This document shows, piece after piece, positions 34,458-46,011 of a stretch of 64,000 bases of DNA (within the stretch, counting starts at the first letter, position 1; every line of letters starts with the position of its first letter). The stretch covers positions 302,001 through 366,000 of the forward strand of contig NW_024753943.1 in the NCBI RefSeq assembly GCF_018991925.1, written 5' to 3'. Below the pieces are notes generated by a model that searched no databases, was not told the DNA's origin, and was given only the letters and a program-made list of their open reading frames with translations. This stretch comes from Homarus americanus (taxonomy: Eukaryota; Arthropoda; Malacostraca; Decapoda; Nephropidae). A program made the position numbers and the translations under genes.

Positions 34458-35278
34458 GCTCCCGTCTAAACACAACCCAGCTGGAGCCCGCAGTCATGAT
34501 GATGCTCCTTTGTTTTTCCCTTAATACTGGAGTTCCGGTGTTTATATTACCTGAAAACCCGATGGAAAAAAACAAGTGGCGAGCGGCACTAGTGGTGGAG
34601 TCAGGGAAGCTTCCTGACGTAACTGCATTAAAAACACTCAACACATAAGAGTTTGTTACACTACTAACTTATCATAATTCAATGTAATATTATTTTTTCA
34701 TCAAATCCGAGAAACAAAATGATGACACCAGGAAGTAAAATAAATAATTTAAACAGTAAAGGCAAAACACAAAAGCTGTAGAGTCAAAAGGGGAATAGAC
34801 AGTACACAAACCGGTTTTATCAGAGGCCAGAAAAGGCAGCAAGAGAGGAGAGGATGGGGAGTGGAGAAGGACGCGAGAATAAACGTGAAATACGAGAAAA
34901 TTGCAAAAAGCGGCCACTTTAACAAGGGAAGCTGCCGTGAATATGGAGGGAAACAGGAGACAGACCTCCAGCAAGAGACTTAACTGCTGAGGCTGTATTA
35001 AGGCTCACCAGAAAGGAGGAGACAATGGGGTGAAGGACCGGGGAAGGGAAGGGAAGAGGGGAAGGGTAGAGGAGAAGTGGGGAGAAAAGAAGAGAAGAAA
35101 GTGGAAGAGAGGAGAAGGAAGCGAGGATATGAGAGAACAGAGAGAGAAGTAGAGAAAGGATAAGGGAGTGACTGGAACGAGGAAAGGGAAAATAAGAGGA
35201 AGATATGGGAAAGGTGTCCAGTCAAAGGAAAAGGAAGAACTTAATATATACAATGATCCAATCAACGAATAGATGATG
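34458..35278. other. Unique DNA, no gene seen
   Basis: A/G-rich plus strand at 34985-35220. Minus-strand frames (34423-34644, 34690-34974) show hydrophobic runs but no domain. Confidence 0.5.
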
Positions 35279-35312
<34 letters not shown>

Positions 35313-35331
35313 GTAGTAGTAGTAGTAGTAA

Positions 35332-35411
<80 letters not shown>
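35279..35411. repeat. Compound (ATT)n(AGT)n microsatellite
   Basis: ATT to about 35311, then AGT with one AAT interruption near 35331. The frames give Ile and Ser polymers. Confidence 0.97.
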
Positions 35412-35783
35412 TGATACAAGCTAAGGGGAGAGATAGAGAGAAAAGAACTTTGATTACAAATAAAGACAAAATAAGACGGTGGGTAACGTCGTCGATGAGA
35501 GGAAGAGAAGAATAAGGAACACTTGAATAAATATAGAAAAAAAAAGGAAAGGGGAGGAAGGTGAGAGAGGAGATAAAGGAACAAGATGGTGAGAGAGGAA
35601 GTAATGGGAGAAGGAAGGAAGGAAGGGAGGGAGGGAGAGAGAGAGAGTGTGAAGGCTAGATTATAAATACCTTGATGTTTACACTTCGTTAAGGGGCACA
35701 CACCTATAAGGAAGAAGAAAACATTGGTAAAATAAAGATGGGAGGGAGAATAGCTGATAGAGAGAGGAAACAAAAACAATTAA

Positions 35784-35784
<1 letters not shown>
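35412..35784. other. A/G-rich unique DNA
   Basis: Contains GGAAGGAAGGAAGGGAGGG-type words at 35605-35645. No gene seen. Confidence 0.5.
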
Positions 35785-35831
<47 letters not shown>

Positions 35832-35857
35832 CATGCACACACGGCGCGCGCGCGCGG
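35785..35857. repeat. (CA)n run followed by (CG)n
   Basis: CA run to 35829, then GGCGCGCGCGCGCGG at 35843-35857. A CG run is rare in this AT-rich window. Together these alternating purine-pyrimidine tracts are a Z-DNA candidate. Confidence 0.95.
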
Positions 35858-35860
35858 AAT

Positions 35861-35999
35861 ACGATGACCTTGTTCTTGAGTAAAACGACATTGCACTCTC
35901 AAGGGGTTGTCACGCACTCAATAGGTCGTCATCATACTCAGGGGTTAAGAGGTTAAAGAATTCAAAGTACATGCAATACTTGGGTCAATAGGAGGTCAT
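35861..35999. repeat. Degenerate relative of the 22-bp TCAAG repeat
   Basis: ACTCAAGGGGTTGTCACGC, ACTCAATAGGTCGTCATC and ATACTCAGGGGTTAAG resemble the GGTCAAGTCATCGTACTCAAG units at 27-28.6 kb. Three to four poor copies. Confidence 0.55.
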
Positions 36000-36125
36000 T
36001 AGGAGGCTGCAGAATTAATGCAGCAGTGAGGTGTGTGAGGGTGGTGGCAGGTTTAACAATCTGACATTATACAGACAGGTTGTGAGGGGGGGGGCGGCAC
36101 TCAGTAGTTACTACCTGTGATTGTT
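36000..36125. other. Spacer
   Basis: Unique DNA with a G10 run at 36087-36096. Confidence 0.5.
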
Positions 36126-36290
36126 ACCTACCTCCCCCTCCCTACCTTCCTCCCCTCCCCACCTCCCTGTCCCTCCCCATCCTTCCCTCCCTACCTCCTT
36201 CCCTACCTTCCTTCCCCTCCCTACCTTCCTTCCCCTCCCTACCTTCCTTCCCCTCCCTACCTGCCTGTCCCTCCCCCTAGCCTCTCTCCT
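36126..36290. repeat. Polypyrimidine tract with 18-bp unit
   Basis: CCTACCTTCCTTCCCCTC is repeated three times around 36202-36256 within a wider C/T-only stretch. Confidence 0.9.
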
Positions 36291-37103
36291 ACCACACGCT
36301 ACCAAGGAGTCTACACAGTATGCTCATCGTATTTGACATTGTTGAAACGTGTGGTTGCATTACGGCCAGCGCCCTACTGATGGTAAGGGTGGCTCTAGGC
36401 TTACCTGTTGTTATTTCACTATGAGATCATATGAATCAGGGTGAAATATTTTAAAGATTATCAGTTTTTACAGGACATAAGAACAAGAGTCTTCACTGTA
36501 CTCCCACTGCTCCACCTTTTCACCTTTAGTAATATCACCGTCAGTAAATTTATAACTCTCCTCAACAGCTTGTGGCCAGACTTCTTCTTATTCAATGTAT
36601 TATATATATTTCTTGACAACAGTCGCTTCTCATACACGTCGAACTATATCGGGTGAAAGTTTTATTTATTAGCAAATGTTTTGGCTCATTATCCAGGGAA
36701 TGAAGATATTTTGGTGTTTGGATAATATGAAGAGTAAGTGAAATAAGGTTGGTTAGGACCGTAGACTTATAACTAATTGTAAGCCACATTGACAACGTTT
36801 CTCTCTCTCTGGTTTTATCTACAATACATCGAGTTGTGTTATAGTGTGTGTGTGTGTGCTGCCGTCTGCCTCACACAGCCCTGTGCCTCTCTCAACACCA
36901 GTTAACAAGCTCCCTCGGGTCACTCACGGACAATATTGCGAGCAGTCGTCGTCTCACGGAAAATTTCCTAGAAAAAGATTCGGTGACTCGTTGTACCCCG
37001 GCAGTGCAGTTGTGTTTCGGTCGACAGCCAGTAAGAAATATACAGACCTTTGCTGCCGGTCACCTGGTAAATGTTTTCGTACAGCTGGGTAGAGCAGTGA
37101 ACC

Positions 37104-37104
<1 letters not shown>
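36291..37104. other. Unique DNA, no gene seen
   Basis: Mixed composition. Frames at 36441-36656 and 36844-37201 show no domain; the latter has ordinary composition to about 37100 and then runs into CA repeats. Confidence 0.45.

Positions 37105-37142
<38 letters not shown>
37105..37142. repeat. (CA)n microsatellite
   Basis: Pure CA run. Confidence 0.97.
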
Positions 37143-37145
<3 letters not shown>

Positions 37146-37232
37146 TTTCCACTCGCACAAACATAATTTATGAGTCAGGTTGCTTATGTGCCACAATATG
37201 AAGTGCAGCATAGAGCAGACTCCACCTTTTAC

Positions 37233-37562
<330 letters not shown>

Positions 37563-37565
<3 letters not shown>

Positions 37566-37647
37566 CTTCTTATTTAGTATTTGTAAGTTACCTCACACAG
37601 GTAAATGACCCTAATAATTCCTGAGCAAGGTCTTCCAGGTACTGGTA
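37563..37647. other. Spacer
   Basis: Unique AT-rich DNA. Confidence 0.5.
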
Positions 37648-37770
37648 TGTGGGCGGCCATCACCTGTGTGTCAGTGGGCGGCACCTGTGTGTCAGTGGGG
37701 CGGCCATCACCTGTGTGTCAGTGGGCGGCCATCACCTGTGTGTCAGTGGGCGGCCATCACCTGTGTATAC
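37648..37770. repeat. 25-bp minisatellite, 5 copies
   Basis: Unit contains GTGGGCGGCCATCACC and TGTGTGTCA. One copy lacks CCAT and another has an extra G. CACCTG (E-box hexamer) occurs in every copy. Confidence 0.95.
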
Positions 37771-37894
37771 CCTGTGTATAACTTTACAAACAATTTCATC
37801 AAAACTTGGGAAGAAGCCCTTAGTAGTCCTGCTGGGTGTTATTATGGTGTTGGGGGTCGCTGGGTTGAGGACCATATCATCCAATCCTCACACA

Positions 37895-37972
37895 TCACCA
37901 CCCTCACCACTCCCCACCACCCTCACAACTCCCCACCACCCTCACCACTCCTCACCACCCTCACCACTCCTC
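37895..37972. repeat. 19-bp minisatellite, 4 copies
   Basis: Unit CCACCACCCTCACCACTCC, with one AACTCC variant and CC/TC alternation at the join. Confidence 0.93.
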
Positions 37973-38700
37973 ACACACACACATTCATTCATCCCGGCTA
38001 GTATTAATCAGACTTAGCTCAAACACATTTATTAACTTTATTATTGCACACAACAAACTAGTTTTACTAAGTGAATTTTTACACAAAACTTGAAACTATT
38101 CAGAGAAATTAATTCAGCAGCCGGGACGAGGCCACTACAAGCACACAAAGCTCCAGCGACGAGAGTAAAATATAGAGTAAAATGTAGAGGCGGTGTGTCA
38201 GTAACAAAAACTCCCACTCGCTTCCTCTACACGCTAGCGAAACAGACTAGAACACAATCCTCTATTTCAACTAAAAACACAATACCGAAGTTGTTCCTTG
38301 CTTATTCATTTAAATTCACTTTACCTAAAATTATAGAAGTTTTATTTACTACATACAATTCCCGAACAAGTAGTTACAATAGGGATACTGTGGGTTAGTT
38401 TCATCATACGTCAGGACGGGTGGAGCGGCGCGGCACCAGAGTCTTACAGCACAAGACTACAACAACACGTTATCCACCTCTGTATGTCAATCAAGGCATT
38501 TTGATCAAATCTCTCCCAAAATTGTCTTATCGTCCATAAATTCAGCCAAAGTTTGAAGTAAATATCATAGGTCGTTTCTGTGTAATGAGCGGTAACGATA
38601 AACTGACACACATACACAGCCGTAATAAATTCATATATAAAAGTAACTATATATGACATTCATACATGAAAATTTGGAAAACTTACCAAAATGAACAATT
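37973..38700. other. Unique DNA, no gene seen
   Basis: AT-rich. A 102-codon frame (38090-38398, MKLFREINSAAGTRP) has ordinary composition, but I recognise no domain. Confidence 0.45.
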
Positions 38701-38724
38701 ACTAATAATATAAATAATAATAAC

Positions 38725-38810
<86 letters not shown>

Positions 38811-38834
38811 AAATAATAATAATAATAATAATGA
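38701..38834. repeat. (AAT)n microsatellite with GATAAT interruptions
   Basis: ATAATA run with AAC and ATG interruptions. Confidence 0.96.
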
Positions 38835-39177
38835 AAATAAAAATATCAACAACACATATAAAACACTTCTAAAAATCCCTGAAAGATGACACCTTCTCTA
38901 ATAATTAAAAATAATGCAAACTCAACGCACCAAGCCACGCAGTAATACCAACTCAAAACTCACCAACGGCCCCGAACACACAACAAGAGTTTTAAGAGTC
39001 GAGGTGTGTTGAGGTCTGGTGTTTTTCTGGACACACTGTGGGCGGGTAAAATTATATCCAAGTTACATAATTTATGAGGCTATCAGGTCACCCGGAATAC
39101 GGTTTAGATACGGACAAAATTACATTACTTGTGAAGTTCATAAATTATTGTATAATACATGCAGCGGTGAAAATGTG

Positions 39178-39181
<4 letters not shown>
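38835..39181. other. Unique DNA, no gene seen
   Basis: AT-rich; nothing found. Confidence 0.5.

Positions 39182-39229
<48 letters not shown>
39182..39229. repeat. (GA)n microsatellite
   Basis: Pure GA run of 47 bp. Confidence 0.97.
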
Positions 39230-39230
<1 letters not shown>

Positions 39231-40098
39231 CGTTTGGGTGTTGTTCACGTCGCCACCAACGATATAAACCAAGAGATTATTCCTGCTACAATCCCCCTCC
39301 TTTGCCGCCCACCAATACCACACAATCCCTCTCCTCCACCCACCCTCCGCAGCCCACCCGACCTACAGTACACTAACACCCTCTTCTCCGACCCAACTCA
39401 CAGCACCATAACGTAAACAATAAAACTCGTTAATAATCTTCATGTTATATGGTGCTCAAACAGGACTTACCTTCGGGTGACACTGAAGAGCTCTGTGAGA
39501 AGTCTACCGTGTCCCCCAGAATATGATGATACATATACAGTCGCTAAAACAACTATCTGTGCAGGTGGGGGGTCGATATGCTCCGAAATTTTACGTGTGA
39601 CTAGTGACAGCCCTCATATACCAATATTTATCGTCCATGGTCTTATATTATTTCTCAGCTAATGTACAGTTGTAGACAAAATCCCCTGAACACTTGACAA
39701 TATTTGGTCAAGTCAGTTGTTGGTGGCGATTACATTCTCCTCATAAACATTTAATCTTATAAATTCCCTAAAAAATAATGAAATATAATGTAAACTAAAA
39801 TCACCTTTAGTGGGACGTCGTCTTTGAGAGTAATTTTTGTGTCGCCTAATTTTTTTTCAAGTTATATTATAAAAAAGTTGAGAGGGGGAGAGAGAGAGAG
39901 GGAGGAGAGGTGGGGAGGTGAGGGGGGTGGGGAGAGGAGAGGTGGATAGGTGGGGAGGGGTGGTATGAGCGACATTATGGACGTAACGGGGAAACTTTTC
40001 TATTTTCAGATTTAATAACCTTGAAGGGTGCCACACGACTCAATAAATGTGTCAACTTTTTTATCGACACTTCACTAGGTTACTGAAAGGTAATTAGG

Positions 40099-40099
<1 letters not shown>
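39230..40099. other. Unique DNA with a G-rich patch
   Basis: C-rich to 39420, AT-rich after. A purine/G-rich patch lies at 39880-39962 (GGGGAGG-type words), which may fold as a quadruplex. No gene seen. Confidence 0.5.

Positions 40100-40173
<74 letters not shown>
40100..40173. repeat. (CA)n microsatellite, 74 bp
   Basis: Pure CA run. Downstream, CACAGCAACACT recurs with small changes at 40190-40275. Confidence 0.97.
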
Positions 40174-40177
<4 letters not shown>

Positions 40178-41189
40178 AAGGGAAACACAAAAACACAGCA
40201 ACACCAACAGAGGTAAAAGTCACAACAAAGTAACAATACAGTCACAGCAACACTCACAGCAACACTCACACGTAATCGGTAAGCGTAAGACTCAGGGCTG
40301 GAGTGTAGCGCCACGGTTAACGAAAGCACAAGATTCTTCATACTAATGTTGAAGCACCATTATCCTGACTCCTTAACACCCCTTCGTGGACCCTGAGGTA
40401 AGTGGTCAGAGGTTCCCTATGAATAGTATGTACAGTAGAGGCCATGAACCACTTCCCCTCCCACCATGACACTACTCAGAATCAAGGTAGATCTGTCATC
40501 TCCAAGACCTCGAGGTGTTAGGGTGTGAGGTGGGAGAGATACACCTCACTGCTGCAAATGTGATCAATAAACCCGAGGGATGAAAGTAAAGGAAGTCGGT
40601 AAAACTCCATTACTTTGTACCATGTCTTTTTGTGGGGTCCAGCTAATTAAATCAAGTGTGACAGAGGTGCATCACAGGGAAGGAGGGACACACCGGTGTT
40701 CAATAGGTGTTATAGAGAGAAAATAGGATTAAATTCCAGTGATGTAGAATAAGAAATTGCATGGATTGATTTCTGTTGGATTCAAAGACCGATGTGTGAG
40801 TCCTTAAAGATACTGTACCAAGTGACAGTAAAGGTGGACGGAAGAACACCATAAAAGGACAGAGAGAAGGAAGAAGGTGAAAAATGGACAACAAAATCCA
40901 TTTCCACATTCGCTAGCGGGTCCTAAAAATAAGCCGTGTTGACGGTTGAGTCCATCCAACGTCCCAACAAGTTGCGAGGAGCCAGGCATTTTGACCTCCG
41001 CAAATTTCCGCCATTCGCTACGGCCTTTGCAATATGCATAACCGGGTGGCCTCAGCCCGCCCAGCACACAACATAAACTCAGCATAAACAAAGCAGCGTC
41101 ACCCACGCCCTCTGTGTCCACCAACCATTTGCATTTTGTGACAAAGTGAAGGCAGGTCCCTGTGGCTTGTATTGACGACCCGTGTGTAG
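40174..41189. other. Unique DNA, no confirmed gene
   Basis: One of the longer non-repetitive stretches. A 106-codon minus-strand frame (40804-41124) has ordinary composition in its first 75 residues, including WRKFAEVKMPGSSQLVGTLD, then turns hydrophobic. I recognise no family and call no gene. Confidence 0.4.
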
Positions 41190-41213
41190 TTGTGTGTGTG
41201 TGTGTGTGTGTGG
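41190..41213. repeat. (TG)n microsatellite
   Basis: Pure TG run of about 24 bp ending in GGAGGGGG. Confidence 0.96.
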
Positions 41214-41708
41214 AGGGGGTGCTAGCGTAACCCCCACGCTAACAGGGTACAGCCTACACGATGCAGACTCCCAACTAGTCACTCAACGATGTTCCTATAT
41301 ATGCACAAACAGAAACAGTATATATATATCGACACACAAAACAAAACAAATACCCTCCCCACACATATACTGTACATCCCTCTTCCCCACCGACAAACAC
41401 CCACCATCCCAATTCTCACACACACACATCTTTCCACACAAAACCCCACCACACATAAACATGCCTCCCCCATCGATCCCCCGACACACCCACACACACA
41501 GACAATCGCCGTCCCCACACACCAGAGAGGGCCTGTTTGATCACACTCGCCTACCACTGCACACTCCGGCCACACCGAACAACAATGTCCCTAATAACAA
41601 AAATACGAAGCCCATGAAAAATCACTTTGTTACCGGGGGAAGCCAATCATCAATACAAAATACTCTAGACAACAAACATCTGAATTCCTCTTTCAATATT
41701 TGTGTTTC
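41214..41708. other. A/C-rich unique DNA
   Basis: Low-complexity ACAC, CCCCAC and CACACC words at 41320-41520. A 202-codon plus frame (41182-41790) crosses it but is His/Thr/Pro-rich and ends in the glycine repeat below; not convincing. Confidence 0.5.
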
Positions 41709-41762
41709 GGGCGGTGGCGGTGGAGGCGGCGGTGATGGAGGCGGTGACGGTGGTGGTGGTAG
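41709..41762. repeat. GGC/GGT trinucleotide-type repeat
   Basis: GGCGGTGGCGGTGGAGG and related words; it would read as poly-Gly or, on the other strand, poly-Pro/Ser. Confidence 0.92.
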
Positions 41763-42094
41763 CTGCGGTGCGAGGTCCTCCTCTCCATAATGGGTCCCGG
41801 GCTGGCTGTTGTTGTGATGCCTCGTGTTTCTGATTTTTTTTCCCGCGGTCACCTCCCATGTGATTTCGATTCTTTATGTGTTAAATACAGCAGACGTTTC
41901 TCTACAGGATATGTCAGTGTGTTAGTGAATGAGTTAACAGTATGTGGTTGTTTGTGGAGATATGTTTACGTTTCCATTTCATTTTTTTCCTCAAGTTATT
42001 TTATGGATAATTTCTAGATTTTACTTTTGTTTTGGACGTTTGGTTGTGATCTACTATTAATTAAGCTCTTTATACCCTCACTACCTCACCTCCT

Positions 42095-42095
<1 letters not shown>
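41763..42095. other. Unique DNA
   Basis: No gene or repeat seen. Confidence 0.5.

Positions 42096-42134
<39 letters not shown>
42096..42134. repeat. (CA)n microsatellite
   Basis: Pure CA run of about 38 bp. Confidence 0.97.
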
Positions 42135-42135
<1 letters not shown>

Positions 42136-42412
42136 CACGTAAAAAAACCTCTAACCTGTTTGTTTGGTATCAAGATCACATTCAGCCAACTACCACAACT
42201 CTGTCTGAGGATGCAATACGTTGTGTGTACCGGTATACACACATGTACAGCTTATACACGCACACATATACACACATACTCGTTCTACAAGGTACCGTTG
42301 TCTTATACGACGCGCGCACACATATCTATAACATAAATTTACTAAGTTCTATTATAATCGTTTCAAAATTGAATCTAAGGCAATGCTAATACAATAACTG
42401 GAGTGGTGTAAT
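42135..42412. other. Unique DNA
   Basis: ACAC/ATAC-rich words at 42230-42275; no gene. Confidence 0.5.
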
Positions 42413-42451
42413 AAACTACTACTACTACTACTACTACTATTTCTACTACTA
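42413..42451. repeat. (CTA)n microsatellite
   Basis: Two CTA runs separated by TTTCTA. Confidence 0.94.
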
Positions 42452-43165
42452 CTGTTACACGTCACTCAGGTGGTGGTCACAAGGTTAAGACAAGTCACCT
42501 CGAGGACTACTTGATCACACTTCCTCCTCTATACACGTGTCGCTGTACCTGCTTTACTTAATTCCCACCTTTATGACACAATGTTTCCTCAGTAGCACTC
42601 GTATCTGGTCTCCGGTGCACGTAAACCAGGGGTACCAAGTGACCAGTTATGTTAAGGATAGATTCTTGTCCCCGCTGGTGTAAAAATCAATTAAACATTT
42701 TAAAAGTATCATCAGGTAACACAAGAATATATAAAAATGAAGAGTTTGTAACTGTTTTGTTTTTATTAATTTTACTAATATAGTTCGGTGGGATGTATAA
42801 ACCCACTAGGAGACAGACAGGTGTGAATCACTATATGCCCCGCTACCTGGTCAGGGGGGGGGGGGACTACCCGACTCCACGGCCCCCCCAATAATACCAT
42901 ATGAAAGTATAATATTTAAGTTTCAACTATTAAGTCGAGACACAGGAGGCGGGGAAGACAAGGACTCGTTCTAGAGACATAATATGTTTGCTGTGTAAAG
43001 AAGAGCAGCAGCAGGACTTGTTCGCCTTCATGTTTAATCCTTAAGAGCCAAAACTAACAGGCGACAAATTAGTCCGTGTAAATTTCCTGCACGTGAGCTA
43101 ATTTTTCCAAGTGCATCAACAATGTATAAAATAATAATAACCCGGCTGGCTCCTCCACAACAGAA
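42452..43165. other. Unique DNA, no gene seen
   Basis: G13 run near 42856 followed by C7 near 42884. Otherwise unremarkable. Confidence 0.5.
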
Positions 43166-43223
43166 TATATAAAAGCGCAGCGCTGTGGCTGACCCCCGGG
43201 AGCGACCCAACCCGCTCTCCGGG
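43166..43223 (+). promoter_or_regulatory. TATA-like box with GC-rich hairpin (weak promoter candidate)
   Basis: TATATAAAAG at 43166-43175 is followed by the palindrome AGCGCAGCGCT (43174-43184). Next comes an imperfect inverted repeat, CCCGGGAGCG (43195-43204) against CGCTCTCCGGG (43213-43223). The local GC content is far above that of the surroundings. A transcript start would be expected about 25 to 30 bases after the box, within the hairpin. No identified gene follows; a 79-codon frame at 43226-43465 has no known domain. Confidence 0.2.
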
Positions 43224-44056
43224 TCTTGTGGCAAACACCCGTGAGACTTGGAGTTTTTAAACTCCCAAAATGTCAACGTTGTGGAATATTCAATACCGTG
43301 AGAGCGGGCAAAAGACCCCAGTGGAAGTATAAAATTGTAAGCCTCATGTCAAAGGGTGAAGTGTATTTCGGGGAGGGATTGGGAGCCCTTAGTTACACGC
43401 CCTGTCCACCCCCTCCTTCTGCTCCCCAGCTCAGGTGTCGCCGAGGGACGAGACCTCTTTCATGACGCTTATGACATGACCATCCCACGCCAGGTTATTT
43501 CTTTCCTGAGAGTATGTGATGGTCGCCGTCAGTAGCTGCCGCACTCTGGCCGAGATGATAGGACAGGATGGGGTGTGTACTGTGCCCTCCCACTCTCGTC
43601 ATCTGCCGCACTCCTCAGCTGTGTGTCATGCTTAAGCTTGGGGGATCCTGTGTAGCGAGATGGAGCCTTTGTGGCACAGTGTCATCCTTTTGATGGCACC
43701 CTTATAGAGACTATCCTTGAGGGAGATGGTAAGTACCCTGCTATAAAGTGCACGGGTGGAGAGACAGTCACACTCGGGGCACACAAGAGCGACATACAGT
43801 ACACCACACAGTCACTGCCAACACTTACTTCTGGGATGACTCGACTCTCCCACCCCACACCCATAACAAAACCCTCACGCTTGACTCTCTGACCTGAGCA
43901 ACCCAGCCACGAAAATCTGAGAGATTTGTTTACCGACGACGACAAAACTGACGCGGAAATTGCTAGGAAATGAAGACACGCAGGAAGGGATCAACGACCT
44001 CCTGACATACTGGATCACAGGAGGAAGAGGAGGTGATGATAGCCAGTGAGTGAGTG
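43224..44056. other. GC-balanced unique DNA, no confirmed gene
   Basis: Contains the small hairpin GGAGTTTTTAAACTCC at 43250-43265. Frames at 43226-43465, 43671-43892 and 43682-43945 have ordinary composition but no domain I recognise. Confidence 0.4.
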
Positions 44057-44159
44057 ACCACCACCCCACCACTACCACCACCACCCCACCACTACCACCA
44101 CCCCACCACTACCACCACCACCCCACCACTACCACCACCCCACCACTACCACCACCACT
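44057..44159. repeat. CCACCACTACCACCA minisatellite
   Basis: Alternating 20 and 23-bp units of CCCCACCACTACCACCA with or without an extra CCA. Confidence 0.95.
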
Positions 44160-44329
44160 TTCACCGGAGAAAAAAATACATTGAAAGACATCTGTAATTC
44201 TCCACCTGTACTTTCCTATTAACTGTAGACGCAACACGAGTTTAACTTTATATAATAATCTCACGAAGCTCAACACACGTTTAAGTAAAAGAGCAATGAA
44301 TCACGTTTCTTAGTGACAGACAATAGATT
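44160..44329. other. Spacer
   Basis: AT-rich unique DNA. Confidence 0.5.
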
Positions 44330-44584
44330 GGTGGTGGTAGATGGTAGCTGGTGGTAGAGTAGAAGTGGCAGACAGGTGGTGATAGGTGGTGGCAGACAGG
44401 TGGTGGTAGGTGGTGGCAGACAGGTGGTGGTAGAGTAGAAGTGGCAGACAGGTGGTGATAGGTGGTGGCAGACAGGTGGTGGTAGTTGGTGGCAGACAGG
44501 TGGTGGCAGACAGGTGGTGGTAGGTGGTAGCAGACAGGTGGTGGTAGGCAGGTGGTGGTAGGGTAGAAGTGGCAGACAGGTGGT
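44330..44584. repeat. 24-bp GGTGGCAGACA minisatellite
   Basis: About 11 copies of GGTGGCAGACAGGTGGTGG with TAG, ATAG or TAGAGTAGAAG linkers, alternating irregularly. Confidence 0.95.
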
Positions 44585-44717
44585 GAATAGAAGAGAGACA
44601 TTAAGAGGGAGGAACACAGGAGGCAGACAGCCAAATTGGACAGGTCTAAGTAGTGGGCCAGACAGCCTCACCACCCGACCAAATAGGTGATACAAATGAC
44701 AGCATAAATAAGACGAC
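44585..44717. other. Spacer
   Basis: Unique DNA. Confidence 0.5.
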
Positions 44718-44827
44718 CAGAGAGGAAGAAGGGTAGGGTAGGGTAGGGCAAGGCAGGGTAGGGTATGGCTGGCTGGCTGGCTGGCTGGCAGGCTGGCTGG
44801 CTGGCAGGCAGGCAGGCAGGCAGGCAG
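44718..44827. repeat. (GGGTA)n, (GGCT)n and (GGCA)n compound repeat
   Basis: GGGTA/GGGCA pentamers at 44731-44766 pass into GGCT tetramers and then GGCA tetramers. Confidence 0.95.
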
Positions 44828-45114
44828 CAGGGGACAAGTGGCAGGCATGTAGGTAACAGGGAACAGGTGGCAGACAGCAGCAGGGACACAGGCAGCGGGC
44901 GGAACAGGCAATATTTTCTGGAGCAGATTATGGCGTCGCTTCGTTTCCTGAGCCGGATATTAAGATGGGTTAAAGGCGGCCGCCAGCCCACCACACCATG
45001 ACTCTTAATGCATCACGCCCACACTCACGTGCACCCACACCCACGTGCATACGTACACACTCACATGAAAGCAAATGCACATGAACACACTGCAACGTGC
45101 ACTTATACCTCCTC
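44828..45114. other. Unique DNA
   Basis: A/C-rich in the second half; no gene. Confidence 0.5.
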
Positions 45115-45143
45115 CCCCCAACACACACACACACACACACACG
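45115..45143. repeat. (CA)n microsatellite
   Basis: CA run after a short C-run. Confidence 0.95.
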
Positions 45144-45901
45144 AATAAACATGTGCACATAAAAACAGTACATACACATAACACGCACATTCATGACTGG
45201 ATATACAACAATATGCAAATTTATGGAATCCGCCGTAAACAAACAATGAAACACCATTAAAAACATCGACTCCTCCTCACACCTAATATTGTTCCCGATC
45301 CAGCTGTTTCACCTCAGACCCTCTTGTTCTCCTGACTCAAAATCTATCACTTTACTTCTCATATCTCAGATAGATCTCATCTTATTCATAATATTTCAAA
45401 ACCTTTCCACAAGATCTGGTACCAAACTATTTTTTATTAGTGTTCCTTGTCATTTAATTTCATGAATCTCCCCCCAAACCACAACAGCCAAATAATAATG
45501 GAGAGTTTACTGACTTACTGACTACTTTGCTATCAGTGTTGGTGTACCTCAAGGGGAAGTTGTTGCTCCTACACGATTCTTAACCCCCAATTCATTATTT
45601 TTTCTTGCAATATAAACACCTTCCATGATGATATTAACCAACAAATAGTGTCACCCTGAAGTTACAAAGACATTGGGTTAACAGCACAGACGAACATAAT
45701 TAACATTCTTATAATCACTACCACCAAAACACAAACTCCCAAACTGTTTCATAATGTCAAAAAAAAACTCAAATAAACACGTGAGGTCATACACACACAT
45801 ATATTCAGTCATGTACAGTATAATATATCAAGATAAATCTACTTACAATATGATAATCAATGAGACGGTGTGAAAAGTTACGTGTTGTTGTGAGGAAAAC
45901 A
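45144..45901. other. Unique DNA, no gene seen
   Basis: AT-rich; nothing found beyond scattered short A-runs. Confidence 0.55.
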
Positions 45902-46011
45902 AATTATATGACGGAGTGAGAAATTATGTGACACGTGAAAAATTATGTGACACGTGAGAAATTATGTGACACGTGAAAAATTATGTGACACGTGAGAAAT
46001 TATGTGACATT
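45902..46011. repeat. 19-bp minisatellite with 38-bp alternation
   Basis: Units GTGAGAAATTATGTGACAC and GTGAAAAATTATGTGACAC alternate regularly. Each join creates CACGTG, the canonical palindromic E-box. About five to six units; the outer ones are diverged. Confidence 0.95.

Noticed and set aside
41182..41790. 202-codon frame ending in poly-Gly
   Set aside because: Composition follows AC-rich and GGC/GGT low-complexity DNA; no domain, and overlapping open frames exist on the other strand.
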